A DNA stretch of 56,235 nucleotides, from positions 1-56,235 of the forward strand of contig JANWKU010000058.1 of the NCBI GenBank assembly GCA_025451215.1, written 5' to 3'. Below the pieces are notes generated by a model. It was not told the DNA's origin, did not search any database, and worked only from the letters and a program-made list of their open reading frames with translations. Source of the DNA: Terriglobales bacterium (GTDB lineage Bacteria > Acidobacteriota > Terriglobia > Terriglobales > Acidobacteriaceae). Shown one piece after another: positions 8,512-18,494 of this stretch. The translations under genes were made by a program, and so were the position numbers. Numbering within the stretch: the stretch's first letter is position 1; each line of letters starts with the position of its first letter.

Positions 8512-9204
8512 CTAATAGGTCACAATACCCGCTTCAATCGTCTTAGGTTCCCGGCCAGCCAGAAATTTTTGCCGTCGCTCTACGTGCTTTTGGCGGAAGT
8601 GTGAACGGGCACGCGCGCCCCACGCCCGCACAAAGAAGTAGTTCAACCCTGCTCCGATCGCTGAACTGGCCAGCGGAATTAGTCTTCCTGACCATTTCTC
8701 TACAAATTCTCCGCTTGCCTGCACGGCGATTCGCCGAATTACGCGGGGCACGAAGCGCGTGATCACTTCTTTTTCCAGCAACTCACGGCTTACGTCTACG
8801 CCGGCAGCACTGGCGGCGGCAATCCAAAGTTCAGTGGTTTCTTCGTCGGTGTTGTACTCGAAACCGTAAAGCAGGCTTAACTTTTGCACGGTACGCAAGG
8901 TGATGCTGGCGAGGATGCTGAGGTCGGGAACGACGGTAAGAATTCCTCCAAAACCCAGGCCCGCGCCTTCGATGGCCGCCGCGCGCATTCCTCCACGAAT
9001 AACTCTTTCGGCCACGTCATCGAGCACATTGACATTCAGCGAGTAAACGCCCTGAAAGCTGTTAATGGGCAAATCATAGGCGGTGCGCAACTGCAACAGA
9101 AAATGCCCAGGATCAACTTTGACGGTTTGGTAAGCCCGGCTCATGCCATGCACGAGGGCTGTTTCGACCCTTCGGCGGACCCAGGAATGTGCTGGCTTGG
9201 CCAT
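8512..9204 (-). CDS. EcsC family protein
   Basis: The 230-residue product matches the EcsC family: an N-terminal helix, a glycine-rich hydrophobic stretch (GAGLGFGGILTVVPDLSILASITLRTVQKL), a conserved YGFEY segment, and a second hydrophobic region with IPLASSAIGAGLNYFFV. EcsC of Bacillus lies in an ABC transporter operon, but most stand-alone members have no known role; membrane association is likely. The basic C-terminal tail (RARSHFRQKHVERRQKF) is notable. GGAG lies 14 nt before the ATG. Confidence 0.75.
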   Translation of the reverse strand: MAKPAHSWVRRRVETALVHGMSRAYQTVKVDPGHFLLQLRTAYDLPINSFQGVYSLNVNVLDDVAERVIRGGMRAAAIEGAGLGFGGILTVVPDLSILASITLRTVQKLSLLYGFEYNTDEETTELWIAAASAAGVDVSRELLEKEVITRFVPRVIRRIAVQASGEFVEKWSGRLIPLASSAIGAGLNYFFVRAWGARARSHFRQKHVERRQKFLAGREPKTIEAGIVTY

Positions 9205-9344
9205 GAGGAATTTCCGCTCCGAACATTACGTTACTCCCCTATCAGATGCGCAAGCAATGGCATAAGTCCGTAAAGATTTGTACGCGGCTTGGACGGCGTA
9301 GCCCACGGAATCCGCAACGGGTACTGTGCTAGCATCAAGTGTTC

Positions 9345-11009
9345 ATGCCTACAGGAAAATTGCATCTGGTACCGCTCGGCGGCCTTGGCGAGTTCGGAAT
9401 GAACTGCATGGCGGTTCGCTGGGGCGACGACATTATTGTGATTGACGCTGGACTTATGTTCCCCGAGTCGGAACTTCTAGGCGTGGACATCGTCGTTCCA
9501 GACATTTCTTATCTCACCGAAAACCGTAATAAGGTCAGGGCCATTTTGCTCACCCATGGCCATGAGGATCACATCGGCGGATTGCCATGGATCCTTTCCG
9601 AATTGAATGTGCCCGTCTTCGGAACTGAATTTACTCTTGCTTATGTTGAAGACAAATTAGAAGAACACGGGCTGCTGGAAGATGCCGAACTGAACGAGCT
9701 GACCCCGGGTGAAAGCGTCAAAATCGGTCCTTTTACCATTACGCCCATCCGCGTGACGCACAGTCTGGTGGATTGTGTGGCGTTCGCCATCCACACGCCG
9801 CTGGGCGTAATCATTCATACAGGCGACTTCAAAGTTGACGCCACGCCGACCGACAACAAGCTCTTCGACCTGCACGCATTCGCGGAGTACGGCAAAGCCG
9901 GCGTACTGGCGCTGCTGCAAGATTCCACCAACGTGGAGCGCAAGGGCTACACGCCAAGCGAGCGCTCCGTGCGCCGCAAGCTGGATGAAGTGTTTGCCCG
10001 CACCGAGCAGCGATTGTTCATCTCCTGCTTTTCTTCGTCTATACACCGCATAAAGCTGGCGGTGGACCTGGCCTGGGAGCACGGCCGCAAAATCGCTTTT
10101 GTGGGTCGCTCCATGAACAACTCTGCGGAGATTGCGGAGGATCTGGGCTACATTGACATTCCCGAAGGGCTTCTCATTCATCCTGGGGAGATGAAAAATT
10201 TCGCGCCAAATAAAGTCTGCGTGCTTATCAGCGGGACGCAGGGCGAACCCATGTCCGCGCTCTCGCGCGCGGCGGTGGACAATCACAAGCATGCCAAGAT
10301 CGAAAAGGGCGATACGGTTGTGCTCTCATCGCGCATTATTCCGGGAAATGAGAAGCCAATCTATCGAGTGATTGATCATCTCTTTCGCCGCGAAGCGCAC
10401 GTGATTTATGACGACGGCTCTTATCCTCCTGTCCACGTGAGCGGCCATGCCAGCCAGGAGGAGTTGCGGCTCATCATCAATCTGGTCAAACCGCAATATT
10501 TTATTCCCGTCCATGGCGAATATCGACAATTGAAGCTGCATGCCGAGCTTGCGGCTACCATGCATGGCGCCGTCGGAAACATCATCCTGATCGAAAGCGG
10601 AGATGTCCTTGAGTTCGACGAACTGGGCGCACGCAAAGTTGGCAAAGTAACAGTCGGCCGCGTCTGCATTGACTCCGGCTCGCGCACGGATGTAGTTGAG
10701 GATTTAATCATTAAAGACCGGCGCCACCTGAGCGCGGACGGTATTGTTCTGCCGATCATCGCCATTAATAAGTTGTCAGGCCGGGTGGAGATTTCCCCCG
10801 AGATCGTGACGCGCGGATTTAATGCCGGCGACGATGGCTTGATGGAAGGAGCCCGGCAAGTCGTTGTGCAGACGCTGGAACACTCAAACGAAGAGGAGAA
10901 AGCCGACTACGGCGTGATTAAAGAGAAAATCCGCGCGGACTTGAAGCGGTATATCTCCAAGGAGACGCAGAAGCGTCCGCTGATTATGCCGGTGATTTTG
11001 GAAATATAG
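9345..11009 (+). CDS. rnj: Ribonuclease J
   Basis: RNase J is a metallo-beta-lactamase/beta-CASP nuclease with 5'-3' exonuclease and endonuclease activity in mRNA decay and rRNA maturation. The product is 554 residues from the ATG at 9345 (556 from an in-frame GTG at 9339). It shows LVPLGGLGEFGMN at the N-terminus, the metal motif HGHEDHIGG, the beta-CASP region, the VHVSGHAS motif and PVHGEYR, then the C-terminal domain. There is no Shine-Dalgarno; TAGCAT at 9330-9335 lies 9 nt before the ATG. It is divergent from the EcsC-like gene. Confidence 0.93.
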   Translation: MPTGKLHLVPLGGLGEFGMNCMAVRWGDDIIVIDAGLMFPESELLGVDIVVPDISYLTENRNKVRAILLTHGHEDHIGGLPWILSELNVPVFGTEFTLAYVEDKLEEHGLLEDAELNELTPGESVKIGPFTITPIRVTHSLVDCVAFAIHTPLGVIIHTGDFKVDATPTDNKLFDLHAFAEYGKAGVLALLQDSTNVERKGYTPSERSVRRKLDEVFARTEQRLFISCFSSSIHRIKLAVDLAWEHGRKIAFVGRSMNNSAEIAEDLGYIDIPEGLLIHPGEMKNFAPNKVCVLISGTQGEPMSALSRAAVDNHKHAKIEKGDTVVLSSRIIPGNEKPIYRVIDHLFRREAHVIYDDGSYPPVHVSGHASQEELRLIINLVKPQYFIPVHGEYRQLKLHAELAATMHGAVGNIILIESGDVLEFDELGARKVGKVTVGRVCIDSGSRTDVVEDLIIKDRRHLSADGIVLPIIAINKLSGRVEISPEIVTRGFNAGDDGLMEGARQVVVQTLEHSNEEEKADYGVIKEKIRADLKRYISKETQKRPLIMPVILEI

Positions 11010-11120
11010 TGGAAGAAGTGCACGGCTGGAGCAGCCCGCACAGTGCCCTTCCATTATGTGCTGACGATTCTGGCGCGAGTTCAGCCTACTTTTTCTGCAA
11101 GAAGCGAGGAATGGAAGCAG

Positions 11121-12092
11121 ATGGTCCCCCTTGCCGACATTCGCGAGGCCCAGAACCGTATACGCGGCGTTGCCGTTCGTACTCGTCTGCTTGAGTCTCG
11201 CATTCATCAGGGCGGATCCGGGAGCGACAGCCGCAAACTCTACCTCAAGCCCGAAAATCAGCAGCCCATCGGAGCCTTCAAACTTCGTGGCGCTTACAAC
11301 AAAATCGCGTCGCTTTCAAAAGAAGACAGGCAACGCGGCGTCATTACCTATTCCAGCGGAAACCATGCCCAGGGCGTCGCCTATGCGGCCCGGGCACTGG
11401 GCATGAAAGCTGTAATTACCATGCCCACTACCGCGCCCTCCGTTAAATTGCAGGCAACCGCGGCGCTGGGTGCAGAGATCGTACTAGCTGGGACCACAGG
11501 GGTAGAACGGCAGATCAAAGCGGAAGAATTGGCGGCGAAGCACGGCTACGTGATCATTCCGCCCTTCAACGATGAAAAAATTATTGCCGGCCAGGGAACG
11601 ATTGGGATTGAGATTCTGGAAGACCTGCCTGATGTGGAAACGGTGCTGGTGCCGGTTGGAGGTGGAGGATTGATCAGCGGCATTGCGACCGCGATCAAGC
11701 TCACGAACCCGGCGGTAAAGGTTATTGGTGTAGAACCTGAGTTGGGGGCCGACGCCCAAGCCAGTCTGCGGGCGGGAAAAATCGTCGAATTCCCCAGTGA
11801 ACAGGTAACCCGAACGATCGCGGATGGATTGCGCGCCCAGTACCTTGGAGAAATTAACTTTGAGCATATCCGCCGTTACGTGGACGACATTGTGTCCGTG
11901 AGTGAGCAGGAAATAGAAGAGGCTGCAAGAAAACTAGCCGCGGACCCGAAAACTACAGCGGAGCCCAGCGGCGCGGTAACGGTGGCGGCCTTCCTGTTCC
12001 ATAAAGATCAGCTACCGCAAACGAAGGTAAATGTCGCCGTCATTAGCGGCGGTAATATCGATCCGGCGTTGCTTGCGAGATTGAGGAGTTAG
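11121..12092 (+). CDS. Threonine ammonia-lyase (PLP fold type II)
   Basis: The enzyme family deaminates threonine (and serine) to 2-oxobutyrate (or pyruvate). The product is 323 residues from the ATG at 11121, giving the usual MVPLADIREAQ start; the longer frame from 11043 has no support. Residue K54 in GAFKLRGAYN is the PLP Schiff-base lysine, SSGNHAQG binds the substrate carboxylate, and PVGGGGLISG binds the PLP phosphate. There is no C-terminal ACT regulatory domain, so it resembles the short catabolic (TdcB-like) or serine-racemase-like enzymes rather than full-length biosynthetic IlvA. The next gene starts 5 bp later. Confidence 0.88.
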   Translation: MVPLADIREAQNRIRGVAVRTRLLESRIHQGGSGSDSRKLYLKPENQQPIGAFKLRGAYNKIASLSKEDRQRGVITYSSGNHAQGVAYAARALGMKAVITMPTTAPSVKLQATAALGAEIVLAGTTGVERQIKAEELAAKHGYVIIPPFNDEKIIAGQGTIGIEILEDLPDVETVLVPVGGGGLISGIATAIKLTNPAVKVIGVEPELGADAQASLRAGKIVEFPSEQVTRTIADGLRAQYLGEINFEHIRRYVDDIVSVSEQEIEEAARKLAADPKTTAEPSGAVTVAAFLFHKDQLPQTKVNVAVISGGNIDPALLARLRS

Positions 12093-12097
12093 ACAGA

Positions 12098-13069
12098 ATG
12101 AAATGGCTATGGGCTTTTCTGCTTGGTTCTTTGCTGTTCAGCACGCTGGCGTTTGCTTCCGAGCGCGGCCGAATGGTGCGCGAGGCTACCATCTACATTT
12201 CTCCAGACCTGCAATCGTCGAAGCTCGCGAAAATCGAGCGCGGCCGGGAACTAGTAGTTCTCGATACCACTCCGCAGTGGGTGCACATCGAAGGCTTTCT
12301 AACCGAACCGCGTCAACAGGACAGCGATGACGACACGGACTCGGACGCCCCAGAGCGGCAGCGAATTGTCAGCGGATGGATCGAAGACAAAGGGATTGTC
12401 AAGCAATCCACGCCCGACGGCGACAAAATTCTTTTTGGCGAGGCGCTCGACTCCGAAGACGAAGCCAGCCAACGCAACGGAAGAAAGGGCTCCGCGCAGG
12501 ATGCGTTGCATCTCTACTATGGCGTGTACGATCTTTTCCCGCAGTCCCCACTGGCGGGCGAGGGGCTGTTCCGCGCCGCTGACATACGTTGGCAACTGGA
12601 CCGCGCCGATGTGATGTCCCTGCCTTCAGCGAAGGAGCAGGATCCGCACCTGCGCAATCAAATGGACGAAGACATGATGCGTCAGGTCGTCAAAAAATTC
12701 CCAGGCACCAAATGGGCGGACCTGGCGGCCTTCCGCATGATTGACAACAAATTGTGCGGCGACTGGCAGGGACAAGCGAAATGTCCCACCAAAGAGGCGG
12801 AAATTTATGAGAAGTACGTCACCGAGCATCCGCAATCGCCGCGGGCCGCGGAAGCGCTCTATGACGCTGCCTGGCGGCAGGCCGCGCTGATCGGAATTTA
12901 TAAAGGGGATGAGGACGCAAAAAAATCGGACGAAGCGAAGGCCAAAGCCGCCGATCTTGCACAAAAGGTTGCCAGCCAGTATCCGCAGACCGATTGGGCG
13001 GCGCGGGCCAAGACGCTGCTTTTTTTAATCGAACATGACGTCGCAACCTGGGGCAGCGACCCGGGGTAA
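12098..13069 (+). CDS. Exported SH3-like / tetratricopeptide-like protein
   Basis: The 323-residue product has a signal peptide (KWLWAFLLGSLLFSTLAFAS). A bacterial SH3-like domain follows at about residues 25-110, with the typical VREATIYISPDLQSSKLAKI start and SGWIEDKGIV end, interrupted by an acidic linker. Residues 130-320 are helical and contain repeat-like segments (AAEALYDAAWRQA, KVASQYPQTDWAARAK) resembling BamD/YbgF-type TPR units. It probably scaffolds a periplasmic or outer-membrane complex. It starts 5 bp after the threonine ammonia-lyase and likely shares its transcript. Confidence 0.65.
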   Translation: MKWLWAFLLGSLLFSTLAFASERGRMVREATIYISPDLQSSKLAKIERGRELVVLDTTPQWVHIEGFLTEPRQQDSDDDTDSDAPERQRIVSGWIEDKGIVKQSTPDGDKILFGEALDSEDEASQRNGRKGSAQDALHLYYGVYDLFPQSPLAGEGLFRAADIRWQLDRADVMSLPSAKEQDPHLRNQMDEDMMRQVVKKFPGTKWADLAAFRMIDNKLCGDWQGQAKCPTKEAEIYEKYVTEHPQSPRAAEALYDAAWRQAALIGIYKGDEDAKKSDEAKAKAADLAQKVASQYPQTDWAARAKTLLFLIEHDVATWGSDPG

Positions 13070-13155
13070 ACTTCCGCCGATGGCCAGTACCAAACGAGGC
13101 AGTCGCGGGCCCTAAAATCTCTGCCATACTTTCTTCAGTCATTTTGGGAGGAAGC

Positions 13156-14052
13156 TTGCACGATTACCTGCTGTCGTTAATTCTGGGGATTATCGAAGGC
13201 CTAACGGAATTTTTACCTGTCAGCTCGACCGCGCATTTACGGATCGCCGAGTCGCTTTTTCATATTAGCCTGACAGACGGCTACTGGAAGATGTACACCA
13301 TTGTCATCCAGTTGGGCGCCATTCTGTGTCTGCCGGTGTACTTTCGCGCTCGGATCGCAAAATTTCTCTCCACCTTTCCCCAAGGCGAAAATGGCGATCG
13401 TACCGCGCTGACGCACCCCCTGGGCCTTACTGCAATCGCCTTTGTGGTCACCGCAGTTCCAGCATTTCTGCTCACCAAGGTCATTGGGAAACATCTTGAG
13501 AGCCTCTCCATCATGGGCTATTCGCTGCTAATTGGTGGCGTGGTGATGTGGGTCGTGGATGCTGTGAATGCCCGCTCGGAAGTGTCCGGCCCTGGAACTC
13601 CCAATAGCCGTATCCATACCTGGAAGATGGAAGCGATGAGCCTGACTCAGGCAGTTTGGATAGGCGCCTGCCAAATTCTCTCCGCTGTGTTTCCCGGAAC
13701 GTCGCGTTCGATGTCCACAATCGCCGCAGGACAGTTAGCGGGAATGTCGCGTGCTTCGGCGTTGGAATTTTCATTCTTCCTGTCTATTCCCACGATGGTT
13801 GCCGCAACTGGCTATGATCTGCTGAAGTCGCTTCGGGGTGGAAAACAGGTGAACCCCATTGGAGTCTCGCAAATTAGTCCCCATGGCTGGGCGGTCTTGG
13901 CGATAGGTTTCGTGGTTTCCTACATCGTGGCTTACGCCGCCGTGGCGTGGTTCATGGCTTGGGTACGCAAACGGGGATTCACGCCCTTCGCGATATATCG
14001 GATTGTGGTAGGCACCTTGGTTCTATTGTTTGCCGCCAAAATCGTGAGCTAG
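13156..14052 (+). CDS. uppP: Undecaprenyl-diphosphate phosphatase
   Basis: UppP (BacA) dephosphorylates undecaprenyl diphosphate so that the lipid carrier can be reused in peptidoglycan synthesis; it also gives some bacitracin tolerance. The multi-helix membrane protein carries both family motifs: EGLTEFLPVSSTAHL near the N-terminus and FPGTSRSMSTIAAGQ in the second half. I place the start at the TTG at 13156, just after GGGAGGA, giving 298 residues that begin LHDYLLSLILGI like other members; an upstream TTG at 13144 would put the binding site inside the gene. The spacing to the TTG is short, so the start is uncertain. Confidence 0.92.
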   Translation: MHDYLLSLILGIIEGLTEFLPVSSTAHLRIAESLFHISLTDGYWKMYTIVIQLGAILCLPVYFRARIAKFLSTFPQGENGDRTALTHPLGLTAIAFVVTAVPAFLLTKVIGKHLESLSIMGYSLLIGGVVMWVVDAVNARSEVSGPGTPNSRIHTWKMEAMSLTQAVWIGACQILSAVFPGTSRSMSTIAAGQLAGMSRASALEFSFFLSIPTMVAATGYDLLKSLRGGKQVNPIGVSQISPHGWAVLAIGFVVSYIVAYAAVAWFMAWVRKRGFTPFAIYRIVVGTLVLLFAAKIVS

Positions 14053-14191
14053 TACAGGCACTCTTTCACGGGAAGCCAACTCGATACTCTCCCCGATTGA
14101 TGAGACCTTCCGTTCTTGTCATAATTACTAGGCTCTGGCGTGGTTCGGACGCCGCAGGTGAGGTACGGTTTTGCGGCGGCAAAGACGCCCC

Positions 14192-16582
14192 ATGAAGTTT
14201 TTCTCGAAGATTTTTGTCCCGACCAACAACCGTCGGCTCAACGAGCTGATCGGGTTCTTGTTGTGCGTCTCCGCGCTCCTCCTTTTTCTCGCCATAGCTT
14301 CTTATTCACCGCTTGATCCGTCCTTTAATAGCGCTTCCGTGCTGACTGGAACACATGCAGCCCGGAACTGGATCGGCATAGTCGGCGCTTTGACGTCAGA
14401 CCTGGTTTTGCAGGCCTTTGGCATTGGCGCATTTCTGCTGCCGCTGTTTCTGGGAGCGCTAGGCACGCGCTGGTTCCGTTCGCGAAAAGTTACCTCTCCG
14501 GTCGCTAAGTCTTTGGGCGCATTGTGGCTGGTGATGTTCGTTCCCGCGCTGCTCTCGCTGTTGCCCGGCCATGCGCGCTGGATGAGGGCGGTCCCCATCG
14601 AAGGACTGCTGGGCCGCATTCTCGGCGACGTGCTCATTCACTACTTCAACCTTGCTGGCGCCTACATTGTCTGCGCATCCGTGCTGGCCGTGGCGCTCTA
14701 CTTTACGACTGCGTTTTCCTTTAATTCTCTGCGGCTATGGGCGCCGACGCGCTTTGCATTCGTAATTGCCCTTTGGGACCGCTATCAGGATTGGAAGCAC
14801 GAGCGAGCGCGCAAGAAAGCCCAAAAGGAATTGGAGAAGCGCCGCGCCGCCAAGCCTGTGGTCACCGCGCAAATGGTTCCTGCACGCGTCGTGCCAGAAG
14901 AACCGATGGCGCGCATTGCGACAGTGCCGCGCCGTACGGGCATTGAACAGATGACGGAGCCGCAAGGTGAGTCCCGGCGAAGCGATTCTTCAGCTTTAGA
15001 AGTTTCTCCACAAGAGCTACCCGACCCCGCCAACTCTTCTGAAATTGAAGTCACGGAACGCGCCGACACGGGACAAAAAGCCAAGACCACCATGCCTCGA
15101 ATCGCAGGCGGTTACAAATTGCCGCCCAGCAGCTTGCTGCACCGTTCAGACGAGCAGCAGGTGATTGATGCCGATGAACTCAAGTTGTTGGCCCAAGTAC
15201 TCGTGGACAAATACGCCGAGTTTGATGTGAACGGCCAGGTGACGCAGATCAATCCAGGACCGGTAGTCACAACTTTTGAATTCAAACCTGAAGCTGGAGT
15301 GAAATATAGCCGTATTACCGGCCTCACTGACGATCTATGCCTCGCCATGAAAGCGGAAAGCATTCTGGTAGAGCGAATGGCGGGAAAATCAACGGTTGGC
15401 ATTCAGGTGCCGAACCGCGAGCGTGAAATTATCTGGCTGCGGGAAAACATTGAGGCCCATGAGTTCATGGGATCGAAGTCGCGCCTAACGCTGGCTCTGG
15501 GCAAGGACATCAACGGCCGTATTTCCACTGCCGATCTCGCTGGAATGCCACACCTTCTGATTGCGGGATCCACCGGCGCTGGAAAGAGCGTGGCGATCAA
15601 CGCCATGATCATGTCCATCCTGTACAAGGCGACGCCCGATCAGGTGCGGCTCATTCTGGTTGATCCTAAACGCCTGGAGTTGGGAAATTATGAAGGTGTG
15701 CCGCATCTTTACACGCCCATCATTACCGAGCCAAAGCTCGCCGCCAACGCTTTGCGCAACGCCGTGCGAGAGATGGAACGGCGGTTGAAAGTCCTCGCCG
15801 AAAAAGGCGTTCGCAACATTGATCAGTACAACAAACTCTTCGATGAGGGCGGCACGCCAAGCCTATTCGGCGACAGCGCAGAAGAGAAGCCTCTTCCTTA
15901 CATCGTCATCATCATTGACGAACTGGCTGACCTGATGATGCTTGACTCCAGCAACGTGGAAGAATCCATCACGCGGCTTGCGCAGATGGCCCGCGCCGTG
16001 GGAATCCATTTAGTACTCGCGACGCAGCGTCCGTCGGTAGATGTAATCACCGGATTGATCAAGGCTAACTTCCCTGCCCGCGTCTCCTTCCGCGTCGCCA
16101 CAAAAGTTGACTCACGCACCATTCTCGACGCGAACGGCGCAGAAGCCTTGTTAGGCAAGGGCGATATGCTCTATCTGCCGTCGGGCTCGGCGCGCGTGCA
16201 TCGTCTGCACGCTCCTTTTGTCACGGAAAAAGAAATTGCCGCGGTGGTCGAATTCTGGCGCGCGCAGGGTCTTGCTGAATACGAACAGAAATTCCTGGAA
16301 GTTCCTCAGGAAGAACGCGCCGCGGGTGAAGAAGGCGCTGGGGGACTCAGTGCTGACGACAATGATCCGCTCTTCAATGATGCTGTCCGGCTTGTGATCG
16401 AGTTCGGCAAGGCTTCTACTTCCCTGCTGCAACGCCGGCTTCGCATCGGTTACGGCCGCGCCGCTCACCTGATTGATCTAATGGAACGTGACGGCATTGT
16501 TGGCGCAGCCGATGGCCCAAAACCACGCGAAGTGCTAAAGCGCCCTGAATGGGTCACTGAAGTAGAAGAATCCCTGAGATAA
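14192..16582 (+). CDS. ftsK: DNA translocase FtsK
   Basis: FtsK pumps DNA at the division septum so that chromosome ends can be resolved. The product is 796 residues from the ATG at 14192. It has about four N-terminal membrane helices (residues 20-180), a charged linker (about 200-305), and an alpha/beta motor domain with Walker A GSTGAGKS at 459-466 and Walker B IVIIIDELADL. The C-terminal gamma winged-helix domain (TSLLQRRLRIGYGRAAHLID) reads KOPS-type polarity sequences in known FtsK proteins. The length fits the shorter FtsK/SpoIIIE type. No Shine-Dalgarno is evident. Confidence 0.95.
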   Translation: MKFFSKIFVPTNNRRLNELIGFLLCVSALLLFLAIASYSPLDPSFNSASVLTGTHAARNWIGIVGALTSDLVLQAFGIGAFLLPLFLGALGTRWFRSRKVTSPVAKSLGALWLVMFVPALLSLLPGHARWMRAVPIEGLLGRILGDVLIHYFNLAGAYIVCASVLAVALYFTTAFSFNSLRLWAPTRFAFVIALWDRYQDWKHERARKKAQKELEKRRAAKPVVTAQMVPARVVPEEPMARIATVPRRTGIEQMTEPQGESRRSDSSALEVSPQELPDPANSSEIEVTERADTGQKAKTTMPRIAGGYKLPPSSLLHRSDEQQVIDADELKLLAQVLVDKYAEFDVNGQVTQINPGPVVTTFEFKPEAGVKYSRITGLTDDLCLAMKAESILVERMAGKSTVGIQVPNREREIIWLRENIEAHEFMGSKSRLTLALGKDINGRISTADLAGMPHLLIAGSTGAGKSVAINAMIMSILYKATPDQVRLILVDPKRLELGNYEGVPHLYTPIITEPKLAANALRNAVREMERRLKVLAEKGVRNIDQYNKLFDEGGTPSLFGDSAEEKPLPYIVIIIDELADLMMLDSSNVEESITRLAQMARAVGIHLVLATQRPSVDVITGLIKANFPARVSFRVATKVDSRTILDANGAEALLGKGDMLYLPSGSARVHRLHAPFVTEKEIAAVVEFWRAQGLAEYEQKFLEVPQEERAAGEEGAGGLSADDNDPLFNDAVRLVIEFGKASTSLLQRRLRIGYGRAAHLIDLMERDGIVGAADGPKPREVLKRPEWVTEVEESLR

Positions 16583-16717
16583 CCTTCTCGAAACTCTGCA
16601 TTTTTCTCCGGACACGACGGTAACTGGCGAAAACTCAAGAAATTCTGCAATATTTCCGACATATTCAAGAAGCCCGTGCGCCCTCACTGACATCAAAAAA
16701 CTGGAGGCGATTTGAAG

Positions 16718-16915
16718 ATGTCGCAACGAAAACTTGATGGACTGCTAAAAGGCTTGCTGCTCATTTGGGTATTTCTCACGCTGTTGCTGATTACCACGCT
16801 TACCGCGGCCCAGCCTGAAAATTCTCCGGGCAAATCAGGCAGTCAGCACCTTCGGCAGACCGTCATATTTAGATCTGTACAGCTTTCCCTCCCCAACGCT
16901 GCCGCAAAAGCCTGA
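16718..16915 (+). CDS. Small single-span membrane protein, unknown
   Basis: This 65-residue frame starts at the ATG at 16718, 10 nt after a good GGAGG site; a TTG at 16712, 4 nt from the site, is the other option. One strong membrane helix (LLLIWVFLTLLLITTL) is followed by a polar tail with no known motif. The well-placed ribosome binding site and hydrophobic segment argue that it is real, but no homologue is recognised. Confidence 0.5.
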   Translation: MSQRKLDGLLKGLLLIWVFLTLLLITTLTAAQPENSPGKSGSQHLRQTVIFRSVQLSLPNAAAKA

Positions 16916-17032
16916 TGCTCCTTCCTGTCCTGATCTGCAAACTGGTATTGCTCCCGTCTCCCGCTGCTCAGCTAAAATTATTTGCGTAGTGTTACTTTTT
17001 CAACCGTCAAATTTGTTATCGGAGTTCCAACG

Positions 17033-17446
17033 ATGAAAGTCGTTACTGAATACCTGAAATTTCATACCAAAAAACATCGTGAGTATATTCACATCACCCC
17101 GCAAGTGGACGCGATCGTCAAAAAGAGCGGCGTAAAGGAAGGCATGGTGCTGGTTTCGGCCATGCACATTACCGCAGGCGTATATGTGAACGACAATGAA
17201 TCAGGCCTGATTGAAGACATTGATGAATGGCTGGAAAAGCTCGCTCCTTTCCGCCAAAATTATCAGCACCACGAGACCGGTGAAGACAATGGCGACTCCC
17301 ACCTCAAGGCTTTGCTCATCCATCACGAAGTTATAGTTCCTATCACAAACGGAAAACTGGATTTTGGCACTTGGCAGCGCATTTTTTACGCAGAGTTCGA
17401 TGGCCAACGGGACAAGAGACTGATCGTGAAAGTTATGGGAGAATAG
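17033..17446 (+). CDS. YjbQ family (UPF0047) protein
   Basis: The 137-residue product matches the secondary thiamine-phosphate synthase enzyme family (YjbQ/UPF0047). It shows [10 protein letters not shown], the [10 protein letters not shown] segment, the histidine-rich [17 protein letters not shown] and the C-terminal [19 protein letters not shown]. The E. coli member has weak thiamine-phosphate synthase activity in vitro; the true role is unsettled. The ATG at 17033 has GGAG about 8 nt upstream. It is followed after 21 bp by the DUF4337 gene. Confidence 0.88.
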   Translation: MKVVTEYLKFHTKKHREYIHITPQVDAIVKKSGVKEGMVLVSAMHITAGVYVNDNESGLIEDIDEWLEKLAPFRQNYQHHETGEDNGDSHLKALLIHHEVIVPITNGKLDFGTWQRIFYAEFDGQRDKRLIVKVMGE

Positions 17447-17467
17447 TGATCTTTATCCGGAGGCACG

Positions 17468-18010
17468 ATGAGCGACGAACTTCAGGAACTGCAAGAGCAT
17501 GCGGAACATGCGCGGCACAATCCGAACCTCGCCCCTATTTCGCTCACCATGGCCATTCTGGCGGTCGTAGTGGCGGCGGTCACGCTCATGGGGCATCGCA
17601 CCCACACTGAGGAAATTGTCCTTCAGAATAAAGTGGCCGACCAATGGGCGTTCTATCAGGCCAAGAACATTCGCCGCCATACTGATCAAGCGTTGGCCGA
17701 GATGACCACATTTCTTGCCACGCAAAATGCTGGAGCAAGCGCGAAGTTTGAGCAAAAATATCAGGCTGAAGCGGACCGCTATGCCGGCGATCAGAAAGAG
17801 GCCGAAGCGACAGCCCATGAACTTGAGCAGGAGACCGACCACCAACGTCGCCGCGCGGACCGCTTCGATCTGGCGGAGGTGTTCCTTGAAATTGGACTGG
17901 TCATCACTTCCATCACCCTGTTATCGGGCCGCCCGAGCTTTTGGTATGCGGGCATCGTTCTAGGCATTGTCGGCATTGTGGTTGCTTGCAGCGGCCTATT
18001 GATCCATTAA
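17468..18010 (+). CDS. DUF4337 domain-containing membrane protein
   Basis: The 180-residue protein has one N-terminal membrane helix (TMAILAVVVAAVTLMGH), a long helical soluble region with many Ala, Glu and Gln that may form a coiled coil (residues 50-130), and two C-terminal membrane helices. The order matches DUF4337 proteins, whose role is unknown. GGAGG precedes the ATG. It lies between yjbQ and the NUDIX gene with gaps of 21 and 13 bp, suggesting co-transcription. Confidence 0.75.
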   Translation: MSDELQELQEHAEHARHNPNLAPISLTMAILAVVVAAVTLMGHRTHTEEIVLQNKVADQWAFYQAKNIRRHTDQALAEMTTFLATQNAGASAKFEQKYQAEADRYAGDQKEAEATAHELEQETDHQRRRADRFDLAEVFLEIGLVITSITLLSGRPSFWYAGIVLGIVGIVVACSGLLIH

Positions 18011-18023
18011 CCTTGGGAGGCCA

Positions 18024-18494
18024 ATGGTACGGGAAATTTCCGCGGGCGGACTAGTCATTCGCCGCTCCGATAGCGAATGGATGCTGGCGGTAATCGAGCC
18101 GCAACGCGAGCATGGCGCGGGAACAAAAACCATTCTCGCCCTACCGAAAGGTATTGTGGACGCGGGCGAAGCGCCCGAACAAACTGCGCTGCGCGAAGTC
18201 CAGGAAGAGACCGGCCTGCTTGCAACTCCAATCACCAAACTCTCCGACATAAAATATGTTTACGTGCGCAGCTGGGGCGACAAGGAGCGCGTCTTCAAAA
18301 TTGTCTCGTTCTATTTATTGCACTACGAGTCCGGTGAAATTGGACAGATCGTGCCGGAGATGAAGATCGAAGTGAAACAGGCGCTTTGGATTCCACTGAA
18401 AGAAGCCGCGCGTAAACTCAGCTATCGTGGCGAAAAAGATATGGTCCGCCGCGCTCAGGAATATTTGCAGTCTCATCCGGAGGTCCAAGCTTGA
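18024..18494 (+). CDS. NUDIX hydrolase
   Basis: The 156-residue protein carries a complete NUDIX box, G-x5-E-x7-REVQEET-G-L, beginning GIVDAGEAPEQTALREV at about residue 47. The N-terminal strand (REISAGGLVIRR) fits the MutT/Ap4A-hydrolase-like branch. The Mg2+-binding glutamates are present, so hydrolysis of a nucleoside diphosphate linked to another group is likely, but the substrate cannot be told. GGGAGG precedes the ATG, and its stop codon overlaps the TTG start of the next gene. Confidence 0.88.
   Translation: MVREISAGGLVIRRSDSEWMLAVIEPQREHGAGTKTILALPKGIVDAGEAPEQTALREVQEETGLLATPITKLSDIKYVYVRSWGDKERVFKIVSFYLLHYESGEIGQIVPEMKIEVKQALWIPLKEAARKLSYRGEKDMVRRAQEYLQSHPEVQA

Noticed and set aside
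9657-10292. Minus-strand frame of 211 codons inside the RNase J gene
   Set aside because: It is fully covered by the strongly supported rnj frame and encodes no recognisable motif.
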